In this document: piece after piece, positions 1 through 6,944 of the stretch
How the letters are laid out: every line of letters starts with the position of its first letter
Numbering within the stretch: position 1 is the first letter of the stretch
From: an uncultured bacterium
GTDB lineage: Bacteria > Bacillota > Clostridia > Lachnospirales > Lachnospiraceae
Direction of reading: 5' to 3'
DNA length: 10,239 nucleotides
Assembly: GCA_905215775.1 (NCBI GenBank)
Contig: CAJMRM010000068.1
Coordinates: 1-10,239 of the forward strand
Translations under genes and position numbers: made by a program
The notes under the pieces: model-generated
What the model was told of the DNA's origin: nothing
The model's input: only the letters and a program-made list of their open reading frames with translations
Databases searched by the model: none

Positions 1-62
1 AGGGGCTCGAACCCCCATCTACGGTTTTGGAGACCGCTGCTCTACCATTGAACTAATCCCCT
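1..62 (-). tRNA. tRNA-Trp (CCA), 3' end cut by window edge
   Basis: Read on the minus strand this folds as a tRNA. The 5' acceptor strand AGGGGAT starts at 62. The D arm pairs GTTC with GAGC around AATGGTA. The anticodon stem GCGGT/ACCGT closes the seven-base loop CTCCAAA, giving anticodon CCA (Trp). The T arm begins GGGGG-TTCGAGC-CCCT and stops at base 1, so the last T-stem base, the 3' acceptor strand and any CCA lie outside the window. In many Firmicutes tRNA-Trp is followed by secE and nusG; whether that holds here cannot be seen. A sigma-A promoter lies about 60 bases upstream. Confidence 0.95.
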
Positions 63-124
63 AGGTCAATTTAATCTCTGTGAAAGGTCTGTATTTTCTG
101 CCTTACTGCCCCTCACGTTTAAAG

Positions 125-153
125 ATGATACCATAGGAACCGCCAAATGTCAA
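125..153 (-). promoter_or_regulatory. Sigma-A promoter for tRNA-Trp
   Basis: On the minus strand a perfect -35 TTGACA (148-153) is separated by 17 bases from a -10 TATCAT (125-130). The expected start is near 118, giving a leader of about 55 bases before the tRNA at 62. Near-consensus boxes and ideal spacing fit a highly expressed stable RNA, and it may also drive genes beyond the left edge. Confidence 0.85.
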
Positions 154-280
154 TTACTATTTTCCGAAAAGTTAAAAAAACTGATGTAATTATCCCTTCC
201 TCCGCCGGCAGACCGGTCCATTTTGGAGAAAAGCCACAGAAAAGCCAGGAAAAAGCAAAAAAACTAGTAGATTTTGTCGG

Positions 281-309
281 TTGACTATTGAAATAACAAA
301 TGATATAAA
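281..309 (+). promoter_or_regulatory. Sigma-A promoter for the HPr-like gene
   Basis: A -35 TTGACT (281-286) is followed after exactly 17 bases by a -10 TATAAA (304-309). Transcription would start near 316, leaving a 5' UTR of about 45 bases that carries the AAGGAG ribosome site at 347-352. Apart from this and the divergent tRNA promoter, I see nothing further in the 63-360 intergenic stretch. Confidence 0.8.
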
Positions 310-360
310 GGAGAAGAACACGGAAATTCTATAACATTTATTTTTGAAGGAGTGATACCC

Positions 361-609
361 ATGATGACCCAGAGAAAAATCCGGATCTCTAACATCGCTG
401 AAGCAAAGGACTTTGTAGCCAGAGCCGCTGAGTGTGATTTCGATATTAATGTTTTCTACAACCGTGTGATCATCGATGCAAAATCCATCCTTGGAGTCCT
501 CAGCCTGGATCTCACAAAGGTCCTCACTGTGGAGTTCAATGGAGAAGATCCTGCCTTTGAGGAATTTCTGGAGGCCCATGACGCGGCAAAGATCCACGCT
601 GTGGCATAA
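361..609 (+). CDS. HPr-like (Crh-like) protein lacking the catalytic histidine
   Basis: An 82-residue protein with the size and pattern of HPr, the phosphocarrier of the PTS. The region around residues 40-49 (AKSILGVLSL) matches the HPr segment containing Ser46, the target of HPr kinase; here it is Ser42. The catalytic GIHARPA motif is not present: an ungapped alignment through Ser42 places Asn11 where His15 should be, and the following Arg and Pro are also replaced. It should therefore be unable to pass phosphate from Enzyme I, but could still be phosphorylated on serine and act as a regulator, as Bacillus Crh does (established for Crh, inference here). The start at ATG 361 is chosen because AAGGAG at 347-352 lies 8 bases upstream; a GTG at 352 overlaps that site and an ATG at 364 is a weaker alternative. 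It is a single-gene transcript with its own promoter and terminator. Confidence 0.85.
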   Translation: MMTQRKIRISNIAEAKDFVARAAECDFDINVFYNRVIIDAKSILGVLSLDLTKVLTVEFNGEDPAFEEFLEAHDAAKIHAVA

Positions 610-633
610 AGATACCGCAGGCCGGAAACGCAC

Positions 634-686
634 CGGGGCTGCTGCCAGAGGACATTTTTGTCCCCCGGCGGCAGCCCCATTTTTTT
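634..686 (+). terminator. Intrinsic terminator of the HPr-like gene
   Basis: GGGGCTGCTGCC (634-645) pairs with GGCGGCAGCCCC (667-678) over 12 bp with one G-U pair, and an inner GGACA/TGTCC adds to the stem. It is followed by a run of seven T (680-686). The T run overlaps the stop codon of the convergent cyclase gene. On the minus strand there is no T run after the hairpin, so strong termination is expected only for the plus-strand transcript. Confidence 0.88.
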
Positions 687-1329
687 ACCCGATCCACGCC
701 ACAGCCCTGGCCGGTGCTCCGTCACTGTTCCCGATCTTCACCGGAAAGCAGCCAAACCAGAAGAGCCCCTCTCCGCACAGCTCCAGATCCTTAAGATTCT
801 CAATATTCACGATCTCGCAGTCCTTGAACAGCTTCTTATGGCGGGGGAGATCTGCATCGTCCACCGGATCCAGTCCGATCACATCGAATCCGATCCCCTT
901 ATAATGCCCCTTTATGATATGCTCCAGGACCTCGTCGTCCACACAGGGATAATTTCCAAAATACGCCTCTGTTCCCCATCGCTTATCCCAGCCCAGGTTA
1001 AACAGCAGAAAATCCGCCTCCTCCGCCAGCGCTCCGTATCTCCGGATCCGGTCCATGGTGATGGCGTCGCCCTCCGCAAGGTCCCGGCAGTCGATCACCA
1101 ACGCCCGGCCTACAAACTGATCCGCCGGAAACTGGTCCAGAGTCGTCCTTCCCTCATATAAATGGGCCGGCGGGTCCATATGGGTCCCTGTATGGGAATA
1201 CATATGAAGAAGCGTTTCCTTATATCCATCCCTCTCATAGCTGCTGGCCGGTAAAAGCCCCGGCGTTTCTGTTCCCGGATAGACCGGCATATCCTCCCGG
1301 ATCGTATGGGTCAGGTCGATCACTTTCAT
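685..1329 (-). CDS. Cyclase family protein (kynurenine formamidase-like metal hydrolase)
   Basis: A 214-residue protein of the cyclase/kynurenine formamidase (KynB) family. The signature metal-binding motif HxGTHxDxPxH is complete: His46, Gly48, Thr49, His50, Asp52, Pro54, His56. The N-terminus (KVIDLTHTIREDMPVYPG) and the later DADLPRHKKLF and IENLKDL stretches also fit the family. Members hydrolyse amide bonds (N-formylkynurenine, isatin and related substrates) with Zn or Mn; the substrate here cannot be told. No tryptophan-catabolism gene is nearby. The start at ATG 1329 is supported by a GAGGAGG site just upstream; the open frame continues upstream to about 1620 but that part is antisense to radA and its 3' repeat. 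It lies 130 bases downstream of radA on the same strand, probably as last gene of the clp operon. The protein is cytoplasmic, as no signal peptide is seen. Confidence 0.88.
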   Translation of the reverse strand: MKVIDLTHTIREDMPVYPGTETPGLLPASSYERDGYKETLLHMYSHTGTHMDPPAHLYEGRTTLDQFPADQFVGRALVIDCRDLAEGDAITMDRIRRYGALAEEADFLLFNLGWDKRWGTEAYFGNYPCVDDEVLEHIIKGHYKGIGFDVIGLDPVDDADLPRHKKLFKDCEIVNIENLKDLELCGEGLFWFGCFPVKIGNSDGAPARAVAWIG

Positions 1330-1390
1330 CCCATGTTCCTCCTCTGTAAATTCTGTCCATCCGCCGGTACGGGCCTGCGTCCCGGCGGTC

Positions 1391-1492
1391 CTATGCGCCG
1401 CTGCAGCCAGACTGAAACGGAAGTCTCCTGCTGCCGGCCGGATCTGCTGCTCCGCGCCCCTATGCGCCGCTTCGGCCAGACTGAAACGGAAG
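1391..1492. repeat. 33-bp direct repeat, two copies 69 bp apart, at the 3' end of radA
   Basis: Copies at 1391-1423 and 1460-1492 are identical at 31 of 33 positions (differences near the middle: GCAG versus TCGG). The right copy contains the last codons and the TAG stop of radA; the left copy is in the radA-cyclase gap. The period of 69 is a multiple of three, so the left copy also carries the TAG in the same phase. It could be a local tandem duplication of the radA end or two copies of a dispersed intergenic element. No T run or clear terminator hairpin is associated with it. Confidence 0.85.
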
Positions 1493-2896
1493 GGCGTCTG
1501 TATGGCGGGCAGGGGAAGAAGAAAATACCCCATCGATGGCCTCCCGCACATTCTCCACCCCAATGAGCCGGATCCGTTTTTCTCCCCGGAGCTTCTCCAG
1601 ATTGGCCCTGGGGAGCACACAGGCCGTAAAGCCCATCTTCACAGCCTCCGCCACCCGCTGCCCGGCCTGGGATACCGCGCGGACCTCACCGGAAAGGCCC
1701 ACCTCGCCAAAGATCAGCATTCCCGGATCCACCTCCCGGTTTTTAAAGCTGGACACCAGGGCCATGACCACCGCCAGGTCCAGGGCCGGCTCGTTCATCT
1801 TCATGCCACCGGCGATATTTACATAGGCGTCATACCGGCTCATGGCATAGCCGCACCGTTTTTCCAAGATCGCCAATAAAATGTTGATCCGGTTATAGTC
1901 CACGCCGTTGGCCGTCCTTCTGGCCATTCCGAAATTCGTGGCCGTCACCAGCGCCTGGACCTCCAGAAGAATGGGCCTGGTTCCCTCCAGAGAACAGGCC
2001 ACCACAGCCCCGGAAGCCTCCCGAGGGCGGCCGGAGATCAGCATTTCCGACGGGTTGGTCACCTCTTCCAGTCCCTTCTCCTGCATTTCAAACACGCCGA
2101 TCTCATTGGTGGAGCCGAACCGGTTCTTCACTGCCCTCAGGATCCGGTAGGAGTCGTTCCGGTCTCCCTCAAAGTACAGCACCGTATCCACCATATGCTC
2201 CAGGACCCTGGGACCGGCCACCACGCCTTCCTTGGTCACATGGCCCACAATGAAAATGGTGATGCCAAAGCCCTTGGCGGTCTGCATCAGCAGATTGGTG
2301 GATTCCCGTACCTGGCTGACGCTTCCGGGGGCAGAGGAAACATCCTCCCGGTACATGGTCTGGATCGAGTCAATGACCACCACGTCCGGCTTTTCATTTT
2401 CAATGGCCCCCCGTACCAGGTCCAGGTTGGTCTCACAGAGGAACAGAAGCTCCCCGGTGATCGTGCCGATCCGATTGGCCCGCATCTTGATCTGCTTTAA
2501 GGATTCCTCTCCGGAAATATAAAGAACCTTTTTTCCGGCCACGGACAGATTCCGGCACACCTGGAGTAAAAGGGTGGATTTCCCGATCCCCGGATCTCCT
2601 CCCACTAGCACCAGGCTCCCCCGGACGATCCCGCTTCCTAAGACCCGGTCTAACTCCCCGAATCCGGTGGCCGTCCGGTCCTGCTCCTCCAGGGAAATAT
2701 CCGAGATATGGACAGGGGCAGTGCCCCGGCCTGGGACGCGGACCCTGTCGGCTCCCTGGGATCTCCGCTCTGAGACCACAGGCTCCTCCACAAAGGTATT
2801 CCACTCCTTACATACCGGGCACTGCCCCATCCACTTACCGGATTCATAGCCGCATTCCTTACAGAAAAATACTGTTCCTGTTTTTGATTTTGCCAC
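1460..2896 (-). CDS. radA: DNA repair protein RadA (Sms)
   Basis: A 478-residue RadA, the hexameric ATPase/helicase that promotes branch migration during recombination and repair. It shows the N-terminal C4 zinc finger (Cys12, Cys15, Cys26, Cys29), a RecA-like core with Walker A GGDPGIGKST (about 99-108), a Walker B-like VVVIDSIQT near 172-180, the diagnostic KNRFG motif near 257-261, and the C-terminal Lon-protease-like domain (from about 290 on, including GEVGLSGEVRAVSQ). Translation starts at GTG 2896, with AAAGGA seven bases upstream. The protein is slightly longer than usual (about 455-460) because of a C-terminal tail, from about FSSSPARHTD onward, whose last residues are encoded by a repeat that occurs again downstream. 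It follows the 137-aa gene by 20 bases, so it is in the same operon as clpC, as in Bacillus. Confidence 0.97.
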   Translation of the reverse strand: MAKSKTGTVFFCKECGYESGKWMGQCPVCKEWNTFVEEPVVSERRSQGADRVRVPGRGTAPVHISDISLEEQDRTATGFGELDRVLGSGIVRGSLVLVGGDPGIGKSTLLLQVCRNLSVAGKKVLYISGEESLKQIKMRANRIGTITGELLFLCETNLDLVRGAIENEKPDVVVIDSIQTMYREDVSSAPGSVSQVRESTNLLMQTAKGFGITIFIVGHVTKEGVVAGPRVLEHMVDTVLYFEGDRNDSYRILRAVKNRFGSTNEIGVFEMQEKGLEEVTNPSEMLISGRPREASGAVVACSLEGTRPILLEVQALVTATNFGMARRTANGVDYNRINILLAILEKRCGYAMSRYDAYVNIAGGMKMNEPALDLAVVMALVSSFKNREVDPGMLIFGEVGLSGEVRAVSQAGQRVAEAVKMGFTACVLPRANLEKLRGEKRIRLIGVENVREAIDGVFSSSPARHTDALPFQSGRSGA

Positions 2897-2916
2897 TATA
2901 ATATCCTTTCTTTTCC

Positions 2917-3330
2917 TTACTTCCGGACAACCTTCACTTCCACGGTCTTTCCTTCGGAAAGCTCCACGGAAATGCTCAGCTTCCCGCTCATATTGGTCTT
3001 CATGCCGCCGATGGCCGCGCCGTCCTCGAACACCTCATATTCCATGTCGTCTTCCAGCTGGATCGTGATCTGGGCGTCCTCTGCGCCCTCTACCTTAAAA
3101 GATACCTCTGTATCCTTTACGGAAAAATCCGTTACTGCGGTTCCCGGAACGGATTCATACACGAACATACCGTTGCGTTCCAGTTTTGTGATCTCCTTAA
3201 AGGTCTTTACTTTATAAAGATCTCCGTCATGCTCGAAATCCTCGGCCTTGGACTTGGCTGCAAGCGTATAATTTCCAAAGCTGATATTCCCATTCTCTTC
3301 TGTACGGATTAATTCATTGATCACTGACAT
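2917..3330 (-). CDS. Conserved protein of unknown function (137 aa)
   Basis: A 137-residue acidic, probably beta-rich cytoplasmic protein with no signal peptide or membrane segment. The N-terminal part contains a stretch around LYKVKTFKEITKLERNGMFVYES; the C-terminal part (about 75-137) alternates hydrophobic and charged residues as in a beta sandwich, ending in KVVRK. I recall similar Clostridia proteins being labelled endosialidase, but nothing here shows a glycosidase active site and I do not trust that label. The start ATG 3330 is preceded by AAGGAG at a 10-base distance. It sits between clpC (73 bases upstream) and radA (20 bases downstream), where Bacillus has no gene, so it is probably co-transcribed and may be connected to protein quality control (inference from position only). 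Confidence 0.82.
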   Translation of the reverse strand: MSVINELIRTEENGNISFGNYTLAAKSKAEDFEHDGDLYKVKTFKEITKLERNGMFVYESVPGTAVTDFSVKDTEVSFKVEGAEDAQITIQLEDDMEYEVFEDGAAIGGMKTNMSGKLSISVELSEGKTVEVKVVRK

Positions 3331-3403
3331 AATACTTAGTCTCCTTTTGTGTATTTCCTATAACTTCTGCGGTCCTTTTATGATCCTTTTCTGATCACTT
3401 TTA

Positions 3404-5887
3404 TCATACCACAACCCCATCCTGTTTTCTAGCAGTTTGTGGGTGCCTGGCAGAAAATTTCAGCTGTCCGTCCTTTAGGAGGAGCTTCACCGAATCTCCC
3501 TCTCTTACCCGGCCTTCCAGGACGGCCTCCGCCAGCTTATCCTCCACCAGGTTCTGGATGGTGCGCCGCAGGGGCCTCGCCCCGTATTTTTCATCGTAGC
3601 CCTTTTCCACCAGGAAATCCTTCACATCCTCTCCGGCATTCAAGCGGATGGACATCTGCTGCTTCGTCCGCTTTCCGACGGTATTTAACATGATGGAAAC
3701 GATCTCCTTCATATGGGTCTTATTGAGCGGGTGGAACACGATGATCTCGTCGATCCGGTTTAAAAACTCCGGCTTGAACAGCCGCTTCACCTCATCCATG
3801 ACCCCGGTTTTCATCCGGGTATACCGGGCCTTTTCATCGTCCTGGGAGGTAAAGCCCAGATGTCTGGGCGCGATGATGTTTTCGGCTCCGGCGTTGGAGG
3901 TCATGATCACAATGGTATTCTTAAAGTCGATCTTATGGCCCTGGGAGTCGGTGATATGGCCATCGTCCAGCACCTGGAGAAGGATGTTGAATACGTCGGG
4001 ATGGGCTTTCTCCACCTCGTCAAAAAGGATCACTGAATAGGGATTCCTCCGCACCTTTTCGCTCAGCTGGCCGCCTCCCTCATAGCCCACATAGCCTGGC
4101 GGGGAACCGATCATCTTGGATACGCTGTGCTTTTCCATATATTCGGACATATCCACCCGGATCAAGGCGTTTTCCGTCCCGAACATCGCTTCAGCCAGGG
4201 CCTTGCAAAGCTCTGTCTTTCCAACGCCGGTGGGCCCCAGGAATAAGAAGGAGCCAATGGGGCGTCTGGGATCCTTAAGACCCACTCTTCCCCTCCGGAT
4301 GGCCTTGGAAACGGCGGTCACCGCCTCCTCCTGGCCCACCACCCGCTCATGGAGGATGGATTCCAGCTTTAAGAGGCGCTCCGTTTCCTCTTCCTTCAGC
4401 TTGCTCACGGGGATCTTCGTCCAGCCGGAAACCACGTCTGCGATCTCCGCCTCGTCCACGAAAAGGGTTCTGGAGTTTTTCTCCTCCTCCCATTTTTCCC
4501 GGAGCTTTTCAATCTTTTCCCGCTTCTTTTCCTGCTTTTTCTTTATTTCTCCCGCCTGCTCATATGCCTCGGACCGGATGGCCTCTTCCTTGGCCTTTTC
4601 CAGCTCTCTGATCTCTGCCTCCAGCTCCTTTACGCCCCTGGGCTCCACAAAGACCGAAAGCCGTACCTTGGAGGACGCCTCGTCGATCAGATCAATGGCC
4701 TTATCCGGCAGGAACCGGTCGTTGATATACCGGGAGGACAGACGGACGGCTGCGGTCAGGGCTGCATCGGTGATGGTCACGCGGTGGTGCTCCTCATACC
4801 TGGGCCGCAGGCCTTTTAAGATGGCAGTGGCCTCCTCCTCTGTGGGCTCCTCCACAGTCACCGGCTGGAACCGGCGTTCCAGGGCCGGATCCTTTTCAAT
4901 ATACTTCCGGTATTCCTCGATGGTGGTGGCTCCGATCAGCTGGAGCTCTCCCCGGGCCAGGGACGGCTTCAGGATATTGGAGGCGTCCAGGGCCCCCTCT
5001 GCTCCGCCTGCGCCGATGATGGTGTGGATCTCGTCGATGAACAGCAGCACATTGCCCGCTTCCCGTACCTCGTTCAGTACGTTTTTGATCCGTTCCTCAA
5101 ATTCTCCCCGGTATTTGGAACCGGCTACCATGCCGGAAAGATCCAGGATCACCACCCGCTTTCCCCGGATGGTATCCGGTACATCCCCGGCCACGATCAT
5201 CTGGGCCAGGCCCTCGGTCACCGCCGTCTTTCCCACGCCCGGCTCTCCAATGAGACAGGGATTATTTTTTGTCCGGCGGCTCAGGATCTGGATCACACGG
5301 CCGATCTCATGCTCCCGGCCGATGACCGGATCCAGCCTTCCCTCTACCGCCAGCTTTGTCAGATCCCGGCTGTATTCATCCAGAACCGGCGTTTCCGCCC
5401 GTCCATCCCTTGTACTCCGCCCCTGGATCAGCTCCTCCCGTCCGGCGGCGCCGTCCTCTCCCATGGCAGAGAGAAGGTCGATGTACAGCTTCTGGATGTT
5501 GATATTCAATGTATTTAAAAGACGCACTGCCACGCAGTCCGTCTGCTTCAACATGGCCATGAGGATATGCTCCGTCCCAATGAGGGCCGCATGGAAGCGG
5601 ACCGCCTCCCGGTAGCTGTTCTCCAGCACCTTCCTGGCGCTGGGCGTATATCCCTCCCGGTCCCGGAGCTGGGTCGGCTGGCTGGAAGACACAAGTCTCT
5701 TCTCCAGCTCCAGAACCCGCTCCAGCTTCACATCGCCGGCCTCCAGGACCCTGGCGGCCGTTCCGGTGCCCTCCTCGATCAGTCCCACCAGGATATGCTC
5801 TGTCCCTACGGTCCGGGAGCCCATCTCCTCTGCGGCCTCTGCGGCCAGGACCAGAGCCTCCTTTGCTTTCTCTGTATATCGCTCCAT
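3404..5887 (-). CDS. clpC: ATP-dependent Clp protease ATP-binding subunit ClpC
   Basis: An 827-residue HSP100/Clp unfoldase that feeds proteins to ClpP (Bacillus ClpC is about 810). Order of domains: double Clp-N repeat (about 1-145), first AAA+ module with Walker A GEPGVGKT (about 217-224) and LFIDEIHT, a middle coiled-coil/UVR-type region rich in Glu and Lys (about 420-470), second AAA+ module with GPTGVGKT (about 552) and ILFDEVEKAHPDV, and the C-terminal D2 small domain. An LGF tripeptide (in PRHLGFTS) is the likely ClpP-docking loop. The start ATG 5887 follows AGGAGG by 15 bases, longer than usual; an out-of-frame ATG lies 1 base from that site, too close to be used normally. This arrangement could lower clpC translation. 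It lies 22 bases after mcsB. ClpC with McsA/McsB adaptors degrades damaged and regulatory proteins in Bacillus. Confidence 0.97.
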   Translation of the reverse strand: MERYTEKAKEALVLAAEAAEEMGSRTVGTEHILVGLIEEGTGTAARVLEAGDVKLERVLELEKRLVSSSQPTQLRDREGYTPSARKVLENSYREAVRFHAALIGTEHILMAMLKQTDCVAVRLLNTLNINIQKLYIDLLSAMGEDGAAGREELIQGRSTRDGRAETPVLDEYSRDLTKLAVEGRLDPVIGREHEIGRVIQILSRRTKNNPCLIGEPGVGKTAVTEGLAQMIVAGDVPDTIRGKRVVILDLSGMVAGSKYRGEFEERIKNVLNEVREAGNVLLFIDEIHTIIGAGGAEGALDASNILKPSLARGELQLIGATTIEEYRKYIEKDPALERRFQPVTVEEPTEEEATAILKGLRPRYEEHHRVTITDAALTAAVRLSSRYINDRFLPDKAIDLIDEASSKVRLSVFVEPRGVKELEAEIRELEKAKEEAIRSEAYEQAGEIKKKQEKKREKIEKLREKWEEEKNSRTLFVDEAEIADVVSGWTKIPVSKLKEEETERLLKLESILHERVVGQEEAVTAVSKAIRRGRVGLKDPRRPIGSFLFLGPTGVGKTELCKALAEAMFGTENALIRVDMSEYMEKHSVSKMIGSPPGYVGYEGGGQLSEKVRRNPYSVILFDEVEKAHPDVFNILLQVLDDGHITDSQGHKIDFKNTIVIMTSNAGAENIIAPRHLGFTSQDDEKARYTRMKTGVMDEVKRLFKPEFLNRIDEIIVFHPLNKTHMKEIVSIMLNTVGKRTKQQMSIRLNAGEDVKDFLVEKGYDEKYGARPLRRTIQNLVEDKLAEAVLEGRVREGDSVKLLLKDGQLKFSARHPQTARKQDGVVV

Positions 5888-5909
5888 AAAGTTTCTTTCA
5901 TTCCTCCTG

Positions 5910-6944
5910 TCAGATGATTTCCGGCAGCCGGTCCCTTATAAAACCGGCCCGCGCCGCATCCAGCTCCTCCCGGCTCATGGGTTCCTTTGCCAGGCTTAAA
6001 AGATTCGCCGGCTGGATCCCCAGCATAAGCCCGCAGAACGAGCATGGCTCCTTCATTTTCAGTATTCCGCTGGCGGCTCCCGCCATGACCTGGGATAAAA
6101 ATTCCATGGCGTCCTTTCTGGTCAGCCTTCTCGCATACCGGAGCACGCCGTAGGATTTATATGCTTCGTCCGCACAGGCGAGCGGCCTCTGGTCCATGGC
6201 CTCTCTTCTCAGCTTCCGCTCCTGGGCATCCAGCTCCGCCGCAGCCTTGGCCACCAGCTCCACGATCTCCTTTTCCGTCTGGCCCAGAGTCTTCTGGTTG
6301 GAGATCTGGTACAGGGAGCCTGGATTTTCTCCTCCCTCTCCGTAAACGCCGCGGACCAGGGTTCCGAAGCGGCCCATATCCGAAATAAGGCTGTTAAAAT
6401 TCTTCCTTCTGGAAAGCGCCGGCAGATGAAGGACCGCCGACGCCCTGAGCCCCGTTCCCACACTGGTGGGGAATGAGGTCAGATACCCGTATTTTTCATC
6501 AAAGGAATACTCAAACCGGCTGCCAAGGAGCTCCTCCACCTGGTCCGCCCGTTTGTAGCAGTCCGCCAGGGCAGCGCCCTTTTCCACAGCCTGGATCCGT
6601 ATGTGATCGTCGCCGTTTATGGTGACCCCCAGCCGTTCATCCTCCGATATGACCAGGCCCATGGCATCCTTTTTCTTTGAAACGCCGCGGCTTATGGCCC
6701 TCCGTTCCAGGAGCGCTGTCTTCTCCAGCTCCGGGACCCGGTCCAGAAACAAATAACGGCAGCGGCCGCCGGAAACGGCTCCCAGATCCTTTAAGCCGTT
6801 CATGAGCCTCCCCGTCATTTCCGCACTCTGTTCCTTTGTCATTTTTCCGGGAAAAGGATACTCCCTCCAGTTCCTCACCAGGCGCACCCGGCTGTAAACC
6901 ACGCAGGAGCCTTCCTTTTCCGGCACATCAAACCATTTCTCCAT
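5910..6944 (-). CDS. mcsB: McsB family protein (protein-arginine kinase homologue), divergent active site
   Basis: A 344-residue member of the guanidino-phosphotransferase family, homologous along its full length to McsB, which phosphorylates arginines to mark proteins for ClpCP. Recognisable parts: SRVRLVRN (18-25, nucleotide-binding start), DHIRIQ (113-118), PTSVGTGLRAS (159-169), LVRGVYGEGGE (196-206), SYGVL near 265. Three key positions differ from the family pattern as I know it: NEEDH is NGDDH (110-114), so the catalytic Glu becomes Asp with Gly before it; the active-site Cys of SCPTN is Phe158 (codon TTC); and the C-terminal phospho-arginine-binding RDxxRA reads LDAARA. Glu203 is kept. 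The reading frame is intact, so this is not a decayed gene. It may be a weak kinase or a non-catalytic adaptor. The ATG at 6944 overlaps the end of mcsA by 17 bases and has AAGGAGG 12 bases upstream, implying translational coupling. Confidence 0.93.
   Translation of the reverse strand: MEKWFDVPEKEGSCVVYSRVRLVRNWREYPFPGKMTKEQSAEMTGRLMNGLKDLGAVSGGRCRYLFLDRVPELEKTALLERRAISRGVSKKKDAMGLVISEDERLGVTINGDDHIRIQAVEKGAALADCYKRADQVEELLGSRFEYSFDEKYGYLTSFPTSVGTGLRASAVLHLPALSRRKNFNSLISDMGRFGTLVRGVYGEGGENPGSLYQISNQKTLGQTEKEIVELVAKAAAELDAQERKLRREAMDQRPLACADEAYKSYGVLRYARRLTRKDAMEFLSQVMAGAASGILKMKEPCSFCGLMLGIQPANLLSLAKEPMSREELDAARAGFIRDRLPEII

Noticed and set aside
190..633. A 147-codon minus-strand frame opposite the HPr-like gene
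   Set aside because: It runs through the HPr promoter and coding region, shows no family features, and the plus-strand gene has promoter, ribosome site and terminator.
634..678. Bidirectional terminator serving the cyclase gene as well
   Set aside because: The hairpin is suitable but on the minus strand it is followed by GGTGCGTTTCC with no T run, so intrinsic termination in that direction is not supported.
1330..1620. N-terminal extension of the cyclase frame to about 1620
   Set aside because: The extension is Ala/Arg-rich, overlaps the radA end and its repeat, and a strong GAGGAGG site precedes the internal ATG at 1329.
4116..5615. A 499-codon open frame on the plus strand opposite clpC
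   Set aside because: It is very rich in Ser and Arg, as expected from the antisense of a GC-rich gene, has no ribosome site or domain, and clpC on the other strand is certain.
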